Positions 10,999 through 19,375 of a stretch of 24,769 nucleotides of DNA are shown in pieces; position 1 is the first letter of the stretch, and every line of letters starts with the position of its first letter. The notes under the pieces are model-generated. The model was not told the origin of the DNA and did no database searches. It saw nothing but the letters and a program-made list of their open reading frames with translations. This DNA comes from Acanthaster planci. Lineage: Eukaryota > Echinodermata > Asteroidea > Valvatida > Acanthasteridae. The DNA is taken from positions 1,644,916 through 1,669,684 of the forward strand of contig NW_019091378.1 in NCBI RefSeq assembly GCF_001949145.1. The letters are read 5' to 3'. Position numbers and translations under genes: made by a program.

Positions 10999-11555
10999 CC
11001 TACAACATCTTCAACAACAATGATGTTCAATCCAGCATTAATTATATGTGCAACTTCCTCCTTTTTCTATGGGATTGCTATGTGGTTCTTGACACCTCAA
11101 AACTCCACATAGCCTACAGAAATCGACTACTTCTTGACCAGACATCACTGAAAAAAACAAGCACACTGCCACAACAAAAAACAAACAAACAAACAAACAA
11201 ACACTTTTTTTCACTTTTCCATTCAACCTTTATTCCCCCCAAAAAATTACACAGATGAAATTAACTGGAAAAGAAAACTAACAAGAAATATACGTGTAAT
11301 TAAAATAAGAAATTTAACACTTATTTAATCCTTTCCATGGAAATTATCTCTGATGAGGGACAAGCTTTAAAGTTGGTAAGAAAAGAACATTATTAAATCT
11401 TGTATCTCAATTAAGGAAAAACATTAATACAATTTTGATAAAAAAGCAAAAAAAGATTAAAATAACCAAGTAGGTTTATCACCAGATAAGTCGAAAAGAG
11501 CGTAATTTTGGCTCAATTTGTCGAGAAAAAGAGCCAAGTCGTTTTGAGATTTGTA
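10999..11555. other. Non-coding stretch with an AAAC microsatellite
   Basis: Between the two ORF remnants there is AT-rich DNA with an (AAAC)n run at about 11176-11203. The open frames here on both strands are low-complexity translations of that run. No gene is visible. Confidence 0.5.
11176..11203. repeat. (AAAC)n microsatellite
   Basis: Roughly six consecutive AAAC units follow an A6 run. This simple repeat explains the FVCLFVCLF-type minus-strand translation. Confidence 0.9.
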
Positions 11556-12120
11556 TTAATTAATTTCAATGAGAATTTTGCTTTTTTTGATGGAATGTCC
11601 TAACAGTGAGAGGGTCACTTGGTGTCTTGCTGGAATGATCTCCTCTGATGACTCTGTCCAAGTGGGGGCTGATCTCCGCCTCATTAGAGAAATCCACAGG
11701 GAGGCTTTGGATGACTGTTTGACTTCCCCACAGATGTATGTCTCGTTTTTCAGCTGCTCTTTTGCAAGGGATGCCGAGGTATACAGCTTATCACAAAAGA
11801 GGTGATGGTAACGGCCAAAGAATGGCTCCATCATCTTCATGAAGATGCTCTGCATCTTCTGTCTGCTTAATGAATGTGTCATCATGGTGATGAGGTAGCC
11901 AGAAGATGCCTCGCTGATGGCATAGACCTTCAACCCCATTTTTGTTGGCTTGAAGGGCATTAAAAATAGACCTGTGCCTGGTTGCCTTTGTACTTGATCA
12001 TGGCCTCATCAAGGGCAAGCTGTTTGGCTGCGTTCCAACTGGTCAGTCATCTCTGGAGGAGCGTGTCCCAGATCATCTGCAGCTGGTACAGTAAATCGTT
12101 CTTATAGAACTCAAGTTGCC
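11556..12120 (-). pseudogene. piggyBac (PGBD-like) transposase fragment 1
   Basis: piggyBac transposases are DDD-type enzymes that insert at TTAA. The minus-strand frame beginning near 12120 reads DLLYQLQMIWDTLLQR, a TGA, then AAKQLALDEAMIKYKG; the D of LDEAMI (codon at 12010-12008) is in the place of the first catalytic Asp. After a frameshift in a T run just above 11960, the frame continues MPFKPTKMGLKVYAISEASS, which fits the family's MPxKPxKxGxKVW segment. HHLFCDKLYTSASLAKEQL follows, giving the second catalytic Asp, then TYICGEVKQSSKA. The last 40 or so codons diverge and a stop occurs at 11556. The third Asp region and the C-terminal Cys-rich domain are absent, as is the N-terminus. It abuts the next remnant without a spacer. 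Inactive. Confidence 0.85.
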
Positions 12121-12806
12121 TGAGAGTGCCTGAGGATGGCTTGGTCGCCGGCTACGAGTCTTCTTTGGGGGTTGACCGTTCTTGCTCCCTTACTTGTATC
12201 TGCCATTGACCAAATTTTAGTCATATCTGCCCGTTCAAGTTTTGGACAGAGACAGGAGAATGTAGATGCAAAACCTCCTATGCCAGTGATTTGATTGAGA
12301 AATTTTAGATCACCGCCGAGGAACTTTTCAATGCTAATCACCTTTTCCCCAAGTGTTATGGAATCCAAACTATTAAACTCCTCATTCAATTCCCTCAAAG
12401 CTTCTTGTATACATTCTCCTGTCTCTGGGCATTGCACTATAGCAAGCAGGTAATTCCCATGTTCTGACCGACAATGTTCGTCACCAATGATACTACATGT
12501 ATAAGTCACATTTTTTAGATTTTTTTTGGTTCTTGTTCGTGTCCCATCCCCCTTTAGCTTTATTTTCACTGTTCCATCCTAAATAAGATGCATATTTGAA
12601 GGATTACCCAAAGTTTGAACCAGGTAACCAGCCAGTGACTTAAATACACCCCTGTACTTTCCAACCAAAGTCTTTATTTCAAACGTGTTGTTTAGTTCGC
12701 GTTTTCTGTTCTTTATATTACACATTCTGGGTAGGGAACTAACACTTTGGGCAATTTCATGGTATGCTTCATATCCAATGTTAAAGGAGTCCATAATGAA
12801 TATCAT
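12111..12806 (-). pseudogene. Remnant of an uncharacterised multi-copy protein with a possible DDE-like core
   Basis: Two open frames (12806-12579 and 12569-12111) are in the same phase and separated by one TAG at 12581-12579 plus three sense codons. The first has MDSFNIGYEAYHEIAQ and LPRMCNIKNRKRELN. The second has KIKLKGDGTRTRT, then GNYLLAIVQCPETGEC, LGGDLKFLNQITGIGG, SCLCPKLERADMTKIWSM and DTSKGARTV. I recall this series of motifs from uncharacterised, repetitive proteins predicted in cnidarians and other marine invertebrates; that is memory, not a search. The Asp of GDGT is 79 residues before the Asp of GGDLKFL, and the first Cys of the cysteine cluster is 19 residues after the latter. 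Such an arrangement (D...D then Cys pair) is known in several DDE transposases and RAG1. The homology beyond about 12175 stops, where sequence of piggyBac type begins. Broken, so not functional as it stands. Confidence 0.6.
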
Positions 12807-12807
12807 T

Positions 12808-13250
12808 TCATCATTTCTTCTCGAGTCATTTTGCTCTTTGTATTCTGGACTGGGACATTTGGTTCATTGCAAACTACATGGACAACTTGGCCTTCATCAT
12901 TTTGGAATTGGGCATTCACATGTATTGCCTGACATCCCATGTTGCTGAGGTTTCCAAACACGTCTTGAACCATTTTGAATTTTTGATCTTTATGATGTCG
13001 TTTCAGTGATTTATTGTAACAAGCCTTCCCTTTGCTCTGACCTCTTTCTCCTCATTAGCGCTTTACTGGATTCGGTTATCTCTGCAGTTTCCTTTGTAAT
13101 TCTTTGGTCTCTTCCTTGGCATTTTTCAGCTCAATCCCTATATCGTTCTACTCATTTTCCAACTTTCTTCTTTTACAACTTTCGTTGTCAAGCTCATTTT
13201 CTAGTTGGGCTGCCTGTTTTGTGTTGGACTTTCATTTTGTACACAGATTC
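12808..13250 (-). pseudogene. N-terminal part of the same remnant: coiled coil and basic segment
   Basis: Upstream of the remnant on the minus strand, about 13230-13070 reads as a coiled-coil-like string (LENELDNESCKRRKLENE, a TAG, then ELKNAKEETKELQRKLQR). In another phase, about 13050-12808 reads GKACYNKSLKRHHKDQKFKM and on to KSKMTREEMMK. The next segment (MIFIMDSFN) is in a third phase, so at least two frameshifts and one stop are needed to connect them to the GDGT part. Order, strand and spacing suggest one ancestral gene with N-terminal coiled coil, but this is inference. A 114-codon plus-strand frame covering the same bases is the antisense shadow. Confidence 0.45.
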
Positions 13251-13564
13251 TCCCCATCTTTTCATTTCATTTATTTTTTCTCGGGGTACAAAAACTAACA
13301 CAAAATACAAAAACCGATACATATCAACATATAGGAACAAGATTTGCTGACACACCTGACAGCCTAAAAGCGAACTCAATCACTGCCGAGAGGGTCTCCA
13401 TAAAAATGTCAATAACTTTAAGAAAAACACTAGATAATGGTACAATTCAGCAAATCCACAGGACCATTCCAGGCCCTGAACCTGACGACTACAAAGTTTC
13501 TAGAAGTTTTGGAAGAGATCCAAGGTTGTGGCGCGAACGACCAATTTACACGTATAAGGCTTAG
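13205..13564 (+). CDS. Unrecognised plus-strand ORF, possible terminal exon
   Basis: An open frame of 119 codons ends at a TAG at 13562-13564. Its second half (from about 13350) has balanced, protein-like composition: ERVSIKMSITLRKTLDNGTI, then IPGPEPDDYKVSRSFGRD and ERPIYTYKA. A CACACCTGACAG acceptor-like site near 13361 could start an exon. The first half is the antisense of the coiled-coil remnant and is probably not coding. There is no recognisable domain. It ends only nine bases from the putative P2RX7-like first exon on the opposite strand. Low confidence. Confidence 0.2.
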   Translation: MGCLFCVGLSFCTQILPIFSFHLFFLGVQKLTQNTKTDTYQHIGTRFADTPDSLKANSITAERVSIKMSITLRKTLDNGTIQQIHRTIPGPEPDDYKVSRSFGRDPRLWRERPIYTYKA

Positions 13565-13573
13565 TGAAATTAC

Positions 13574-13788
13574 CAGTTGATGTTGTTGAGCCGTCCTTCA
13601 TTGTCGTAGTCCACACCAGCAATTTCATGCTCACCATCATCATCGTCGCTTTCAACCTCTGGTTTGTACATATACGGCATTATTTGCCCAGCCTCGTCTC
13701 TGTTATCATCGGAATACGATTCGTAGGAAAAATCGCGATCTACTTCGCTGTCCGACGACGATTCCGATGAACTGCTCCGTTCTGCCAT
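13574..13788 (-). CDS. First exon, acidic N-terminus like P2RX7-C-domain proteins
   Basis: From the ATG at 13788 the minus strand encodes about 71 residues: a Ser/Glu/Asp-rich start (MAERSSSSESSSDSEVDRD), then MPYMYKPEVESDDDD and NEGRLNNINW. Invertebrate multi-copy proteins with the intracellular P2RX7-type zinc domain usually begin with an acidic stretch, a PYxFEP motif and an RLGNTDW segment just before the first Cys pair. The order PYMYKPE...DDDD...GRLNNINW fits that. The frame hits TAA right after the Trp, but the Trp codon overlaps a GTAATT donor (exon end 13574, phase 2), so splicing to a Cys-containing exon would be expected. I could not find that exon in the window on the minus strand. 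The domain itself is not seen, so the family call rests on the N-terminal motif only. Confidence 0.45.
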
Positions 13789-13884
13789 GTTTTCGTTGAA
13801 TGCACTTTAAACGAAGGAATGCGTGTACGTGCGTGTGCACAATTCCATGTGCGCTTCTGTGCTCTGCATGCTGTGTTCTGCCGA

Positions 13885-13892
13885 TGACGTCA
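13885..13892. promoter_or_regulatory. CRE palindrome TGACGTCA upstream of the acidic first exon
   Basis: A perfect 8-bp cAMP-response element lies 97 bases upstream of the ATG at 13788 (minus strand), in a locally CpG-richer stretch of about 13700-13900. CREB/ATF proteins bind this site in animals. No TATA box was found in the expected place. The position supports a promoter here. Confidence 0.5.
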
Positions 13893-16000
13893 TCGCCTAA
13901 TCTCATGCTTGCGGAGCAAAAGGGGGTTTTTGGGGGGCGGGGGCACGCTTCATATTTTTTTGCGATGTGAGATCGCTATTTACAAGATAGACATGAAAAC
14001 TATGGAAGTTTTGAAAATTGTGGGGCCTTTATTAACTCTTACGATACTTTTCTCGATGTTAGAGCCTTCTATTTCAGGAAACCTTTGAGCATCTTCACCA
14101 TGATCTGCAAGCACAAACAAAGTACACCAGATGTAAATAACACAAATTATACAGTTACTCTTTCCGCACAATGCCCCTTGACTAATGCATCACTCCACAA
14201 TGCAGCTGCAACATCCAGCAATTCCCGTTAACCTGTATTTAAGATTCAGCGACATTAATCACAAGGTTAACTTTGGCACCTGATAATGGTAATTATAGAT
14301 AAACTTTAAAATACATGTAAATCATGTATGCTAACATATATCCTATCTTAAGTTTCATCTCACCTTGTTCAGTCATAGGACTTTCACAAAATGAAGTTAT
14401 TACAACCCTTGTTTGTTTTATCTTCATATTAATTCCTACACGTCATCATTCTTCTGTATTATGTACTCAATATTCAAACTAGAAATTACTCTTAGAAATA
14501 TTGTTAAGATAGATTTGCACCAGAAAGATGTAAATTATATTTTGGGATTTTGCCTTGCCCGACTTGTATTTAACACTGCATGCTCAGTGTATGCCCCCGA
14601 AGGCTTATGAAAAAACAACCCTGAAAGCGTATTCGGATGGGGGGGGGAAACCTAATGTAAATAAACATTTCAGTTCTATTTTTATTCATAACTTCTGCAA
14701 TTACTTAACATTTAATGTGAAATTATATATCGAGAAAAATATCTACATGTACTTTCTATTGTATACTTTAAAAAAATGCAATACTTCAAAATTCAAATTA
14801 TCTTAAATAAAAGAAAATTCTGTTGAAGGAGACATACATGAAAAGTTTTTTTTTGTCCAACAGCAACAATTTCACACAACTATAAACACCACCTTGCAGA
14901 TACATGCACTAATTATTTACAATAGTTCCAATACACCCCCACATTTTTTTATTTGAACGATCAGACTACATGGTCATTTTAAAAATCTTTTTTTTTTATA
15001 TATTGATACCATTTATTATAAAAGGGTGTTTTTTCTGTCTCCAGTGCACCTGACTGATACAACCAACCTACATGTACATGTACAAATTGGTAATCACTGA
15101 CACAATGTACAATCATCAAACTTAACCAGGTTTCCATTTTTTATTCTAACAAATTTCACTATGTATGAACAAAAACTAATCGACTTGACATTTCTTTTGT
15201 CGCCAACATGAAAATAAATTCCTCTGGACATTGAGAATACAAAAAGAGCCAACTAAATTCTTCACGTACATCATACCATCATACACATAGGTGCTACCAA
15301 TATTCTGCCTCAAAATAAAAAGGATCCATTCCTCAGAATAAAAAGGGAATAGTCAGAACTACACCATGTACTGAATGTGCACTCCACTTTCCCCCATACA
15401 CATTAATATGGTGCAACTTTTTAAACAAATACATAAATCTGAAAAATTAGAAAATAGAGGAAAGCCCAAAAATATTGTTACCCATTAGTCTTCCGCAAAG
15501 AAAGCAAAGTTGGTTCATTAAAAGTAATCAAAGAATGGGCATTGTGTGTGGTTTAGTACTCCTTTCCTAAAACAAAAATGAAAAATTAAAAACCCACTCA
15601 GTTACATGATAATAACATCATGCTAACTGTCTGCAAGATTAATTTGGTTGAGACGGAGCAAGAAATTTTAAGTTTGAGGGATATTATTCAGTAAAATAGA
15701 TGACGATGATGCAAACTTCCACACTGTGAAAATAAACATGGCAACCGTGCCCAAGCTGGATGGATTTTTGGTCGGAAAAAAAGTTCCTTTTTTTTAATTG
15801 CACAAACATTCAACAGTACACCACTTGCAGCTGTAAAAGTATGTTGATTCATGTGCAGGGTCATTTACAGGAAAAAAAGTAAAGAATGTGGCATTTCTTC
15901 TCATGTACTGCACCAATTAAAAAAATAGTAACTGTTACAGAATTGATACAGCATTCATACATGTACCCCGCTATTTTCCGGTTTATAAATATGGCATATT
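13893..16000. other. Non-coding stretch, no gene recognised
   Basis: AT-rich DNA with homopolymer runs (a G run at 14639-14647, several A and T runs) and five or six TACATGTA copies, including an overlapping pair at 15069-15082. Open frames are short and without domains. Confidence 0.45.
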
Positions 16001-16004
16001 TCTG

Positions 16005-16085
16005 CAGTGGCTCACCATGCACATAAGGATGATGGTTTGCAAACTGAAGGTGAGCGGGTTTGAATCTCCATGTTGATTCCGACAT
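16005..16085 (+). mobile_element. tRNA-derived SINE remnant
   Basis: The string GGTTTGCAAACTGAAGGTGAGCGGGTTTGAATCTCC (16034-16069, described here in parts) is the anticodon arm to T-arm portion of a tRNA-like head: GGTTTGCAAAC with a TTTGCAA loop, then AAGGTGAGC, then GGTTTGAATCT at 16057-16067, which matches the pol III B box GGTTCGAATCC at 9 of 11. An A-box-like TGGCTCACCAT lies at 16008-16018. The acceptor stem does not pair, so it is not a functional tRNA. No clear 3' tail was identified. Such tRNA-headed SINEs are common in marine invertebrates. Confidence 0.5.
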
Positions 16086-16822
16086 GATTCCTTTTTTGTA
16101 TTTTCTCATTCTAGAGGCTGTTTACCCTGATGGTTTTTACATTTAGTCCTAAGTATTGTGTAGGCCTAGTCCAGATTCCTTTTGTTTTAATTCAGGGCTC
16201 TGGAGAATATTTTCAAAGGGAAGTAAAGATCAAAATAATGCTGTATCTATTATCACAGGAAAATAATGTGGTACTAAAGCAGCCGCACCTGTATCATGGG
16301 CCCAAATAGAAAAAAAAATTGTATAAATAAAAAGTGAGGTCATTATCATGAGAAAATATTGCTTAAGCATTTCAAAATATAGGGAGCGACGAGAAAAAAA
16401 AAATGACGGGGTCTTCAACCACATAATCATGACAATCCTAGGTCATCCGTGCCCATGGACAATGCCATATTTCCATGCATCTGTGATATTGGTACCGCGC
16501 TACTTTACAACGGCAGTGGTGATTGGCCAGTCAACCACAAACATCATATTTTCTAAATCCTTTGTCCAATCGCATGAATGACTTGATACTGGCAATGAAA
16601 GCACATAAAAGGCTCTATTGTATTGGTCCATTTTTCGTTCTTCATTTCTGACAGACGTGCAAATATTAATTTTTCCATTATTTAAAAAAATGCCCCAACT
16701 GCTGGTGCGGGAAACAATAAAAAAACCTTTACATAAACAGCATAATTGATTTCGAGAGCAGTTCATGGTAGTGCTAGTGAGGGGGGAGCAAGTTAAGCGT
16801 TCTCGCAGGCATGCTCTATAGC
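16086..16822. other. Non-coding stretch, no gene recognised
   Basis: Overlapping open frames on both strands (16230-16430, 16348-16581, 16500-16766) carry no recognisable motif. A GTGATTGGCC (inverted CCAAT) occurs near 16519. Nothing else is supported. Confidence 0.4.
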
Positions 16823-17416
16823 CTAGTTGCCTAAGCGTGATCGTCCGACATGATTGCGGGGTACATCATTGGCCACATGGACAGCAGCCTCTTCTGACAG
16901 AGCCAAGATGAGGCTGTAGCTTGTGTAGTACCGATCTGCGAATACATGGTGGCCTTTTCCATGGTTCTTCAATAGGTACTGAAAAACCTTTTCTGACTGT
17001 CCAGTTGTAGCATCTTTGTTGAAGGATGTTTCTTTACCGATGTAAACAAGGAGATTGTACAGGTACCCAGTTGAACTGTTACAAAGTCCGAAGGTCTTTA
17101 TATGATGCTTGCGTGGCTTTGATTGGCTGTATTGCTTATACTTCCATCTCCCCTTCCAGCCAATCACCCATCTCATCAATACAGACACTGGTGAATGGGT
17201 AGAAAGCAGACTGGAACCTTTCAACAAGAGTGTTCACAAAGGGTTCAATCTTGTCCTTTGATTTAGCATAAATGGCAGAAGCATGCAACATAGAGTGATA
17301 AATGGCCTCAAATCTATCCCTGGCAAACATCTCACCGAACCATGGATTGTAGCTGACTGGAGATCATGACCAATAGTCCTTGAGGACAGTCCTTGAGGAT
17401 GGTAGGTTGCAGGAAT
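16823..17416 (-). pseudogene. piggyBac (PGBD-like) transposase fragment 2
   Basis: An acceptor-like CATTTCGTTTCAG precedes 17416. Then come segments FLQPTILKDYW, SYNPWFGEMFARDRFEAIYH, KDKIEPFVNTLVERFQSAF and VCIDEM (first catalytic Asp, codon 17177-17175). After a one-base indel near 17168 the frame continues IGWKGRWKYKQYSQSKP, HHIKTFGLCNSSTGYLYNLL, GQSEKVFQYLLKNHGKGHHV and FADRYYTSYSL with the second Asp (codon 16936-16934). Breaks: a 13-bp tandem duplication at 17375-17400 that shifts frame, a TGA at 17366-17364, and the indel. The protein stops at 16823 soon after ALSEEAAVHVA, so the third Asp and the Cys-rich C-terminus are missing. It is closer to the classic PGBD4-like consensus than fragment 1, so the two are different subfamilies and not a duplication. 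Its possible intron start suggests descent from a spliced gene. Confidence 0.88.
17375..17400. repeat. 13-bp tandem duplication inside piggyBac fragment 2
   Basis: AGTCCTTGAGGAC at 17375-17387 is followed directly by AGTCCTTGAGGAT at 17388-17400. The 13-base length throws the transposase frame. Ignoring one copy brings LKDYW into phase with the downstream WFGEMFARDRF, which shows the duplication arose after the coding sequence was established. Confidence 0.85.
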
Positions 17417-17915
17417 CTGAAACGAAATGGTCCACATGCAGTGTTTGAAAGAGGATAATTTAACAAAATTCAGAAATCAATATGTACAAAATAGTGCACC
17501 ATTGTTGGCAAGGCCTTACAATCATCATTGGATACAAAGTCAAAAGGGAATTGAATTTTTTTTAAAGTATTTAACATCAAAATGTGAACATTTTTTTCAG
17601 TCCCAGATTCAGTTTTTTTCAGAGCATCAACTGGCATGACAGACATTTATTAAAATGGTATGTAAAAAAAAACGTAGTGGCAGAAGGATGCAGCACTACT
17701 TGGGGCTCCCCCAAAATGCAGTAGCTTAGGCCGGACTGTAAAACATGGTAAAAATGTTTGAAGACCCGAGTGCCAACTTCTCTCACTCCAGCATGTCCAA
17801 ATAACGTTAGTAGCAGAGTGGCAACCCTTATTTTCATTCTCCTTCATATTTCCCCCCATTTTTCATTTTTTTTTTTTTTAAACAAGTCGGCTTTGGCTAA
17901 ACCAGCAGCCTATGC
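17417..17915. other. Spacer between piggyBac fragment 2 and the THAP exon
   Basis: About 500 bases with long A and T runs (for example 17864-17880). Minus-strand frames here (17619-17837, 17650-17859) show no domain. It could be an intron between the GTATGT donor at 17936 and the TTTCAG acceptor at 17417, although the reading phases do not match as the sequence stands. Confidence 0.35.
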
Positions 17916-18344
17916 TCAGTAGTGAATACGACATACCCTGGCCCTCTGCCTCTTTTGGAATGTTCCTGCCGACTTTTCGCCCTGACCCTGCTTTTCACCG
18001 CCCAATGTTTCAGTGCAGTCAACATCATGACTTGTGGTTGTGCTTTCTGAGATTGACTGGGCCTTGATTTTAGGTACAGCCCCTTCTGCTAACTTGAACT
18101 TGTTAGGAGTATTGAGACTAATTTTCGTCCGGTATGAACAGTCGACATACTCGTTGCTGAAGTGTGCAGAACACACCTTGGACCACTCAGTGAGGACGAG
18201 GTCTAACTGTGTATTGTTCACGAAGCAAACCCAACTTTGTTGTACACTTTCCCCTTTTGCAAAGGACAGGAAAGCTACATGTACAACTGGATTTTTCCAC
18301 GATGTCCTGGTGCAGCCACCAAAAACACACCATGAATATTTTAT
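17916..18344 (-). CDS. THAP zinc-finger domain exon, start codon apparently lost
   Basis: THAP domains are C2CH zinc fingers of about 90 residues that bind DNA, found in P-element-type transposases and cellular regulators. Reading the minus strand from 18344: IKYSWCVFGGCTRTSWK (Cys pair), VVHVAFLSFAKGESVQQSWV, EWSKVCSAHFSNEYV (the Cys-x2-His pair) and LAEGAVPKIK, which fits the closing AVPxI motif. The frame stays open for 142 residues, ending with a polar tail to a stop at 17916-17918. The first codon of the expected start position is ATA, where other THAP proteins have Met three to five residues before the first Cys; no upstream in-frame ATG precedes the stop there. The first in-frame ATG is at 18221, within the domain. 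A GTATGT donor at 17936-17931 after AGG (phase 0, exon end 17937) suggests the tail beyond may be intronic. Either a 5' exon supplies the start or this is a recent pseudogene. Confidence 0.75.
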   Translation of the reverse strand: MKYSWCVFGGCTRTSWKNPVVHVAFLSFAKGESVQQSWVCFVNNTQLDLVLTEWSKVCSAHFSNEYVDCSYRTKISLNTPNKFKLAEGAVPKIKAQSISESTTTSHDVDCTETLGGEKQGQGEKSAGTFQKRQRARVCRIHY

Positions 18345-19375
18345 TCTATTTATGACATCACGATATGTTTATGCATTTTAATGGACATGGGTTTCAATCG
18401 GACAAAACAATCTCACGCATTGGAGTTTCTGAAACTATTGGCAGGTCTGCAACAGTGTGGGGAAACAGGCAGAAACAGACAGTAAATACGGCATAAAATT
18501 GAACATTCAGCACAAAGTAACAGAGAGAAACTCGCAAGACAAGAATGGCTTTGGGAACATTTGCGTGCCATGGCATGCAAAGAATGGTCTGGTACTTTAT
18601 TCTCCAAATATAGTTCCATATATCAATGCCACGAAAAGGTGCTGACCATTCGTTGGGGCACTATTTTGGAATAAAATGATACACACAAACCCAGGATACC
18701 AGTCGTATAGGGTCTGTGGCGCTACAGATAACAGGCACGAATAATGCAGGCCCCATATCCGGCTGCATTTGTTCGAACACATGAAAGGCAAAGGTCAGTC
18801 ACATGGTCAGTCTACCAACATATACGTCACGCGGGGTCATAGCATGTGTTATGACATCATCACCCTTTCTTCATTTTTTGCCCACCCCGCGTAATTCAAA
18901 AGCTCTTATTGAACCATTTTTTCTCTTTATGAATGGAATATATTACAGTGTATTTTGAGACACAATTCATAGTTTGGATCATGTTAACTGAAACTGTAGA
19001 TTTATGATAATTGTCTTCATAATTAGAGTACCACTTTGAATTTATTTAAATTCTTGCTGTAAATTCAGGGTAGGGGAGCCTTGATTGGTCCATGAAAGAC
19101 TCCTGCTTTCTGATTGGTCTTGGTTCTCAGGCAGAGGGCTTTTCTTTTGTGAGGGCATTGCAGGGTGTGGAAATCAGAACAATAGGCTTGAATGTGGAGT
19201 CAGTGGCACTGTGCTGTGCAGTGTAAAGCATGCTGTACACAGGCCATGTACAGCATGAATGACTTGTCTTTTTGGTACATGTACACAGTAATGCCAACAT
19301 GGCAGCCCTGTTTTTGCAGTGCATTTTAGGAGTGAAGCTCTTCCTCAGTCTCCCTTGATTTTGATATCTTTCCAG
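18345..19375. other. Stretch upstream of the THAP exon; possible promoter motifs only
   Basis: TATACGTCAC near 18821 and ATGACATCAT near 18850 are partial CRE/ATF-like sites, and GATTGGTC occurs at 19083-19090 and 19112-19119 (inverted CCAAT boxes 29 bases apart). Nothing else is visible; open frames are short and unrecognised. Confidence 0.3.
19229..19257. repeat. Perfect 11-bp inverted repeat (hairpin)
   Basis: CATGCTGTACA at 19229-19239 pairs exactly with TGTACAGCATG at 19247-19257 around a seven-base loop. It is part of a longer stretch rich in GTAC and CATG. No function is evident. Confidence 0.8.

Noticed and set aside
11038-11226. Minus-strand frame rich in FVCLFVCLF
   Set aside because: It is a translation of the AAAC microsatellite and looks like a membrane segment only for that reason.
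12685-12948. Plus-strand open frames over 12685-12948
   Set aside because: They overlap the minus-strand remnant with recognisable motifs and have no motif themselves.
8556-13788. The P2RX7-like first exon spliced directly to the exon near 9805
   Set aside because: The donor at 13574 is phase 2 and joining it to the TTTCTTGCAG acceptor would create a TGA at the junction.
16005-16085. Functional tRNA gene
   Set aside because: The T-arm and anticodon-like loop are present, but no acceptor stem pairs and the A box is poor, so a SINE remnant is more likely.
11556-17416. The two piggyBac fragments as a duplication of one element
   Set aside because: Their motifs differ throughout (LDEAMIKYKG and CDKLYTS against CIDEM...GWKGRWKYK and ADRYYTS), so they are separate subfamilies.
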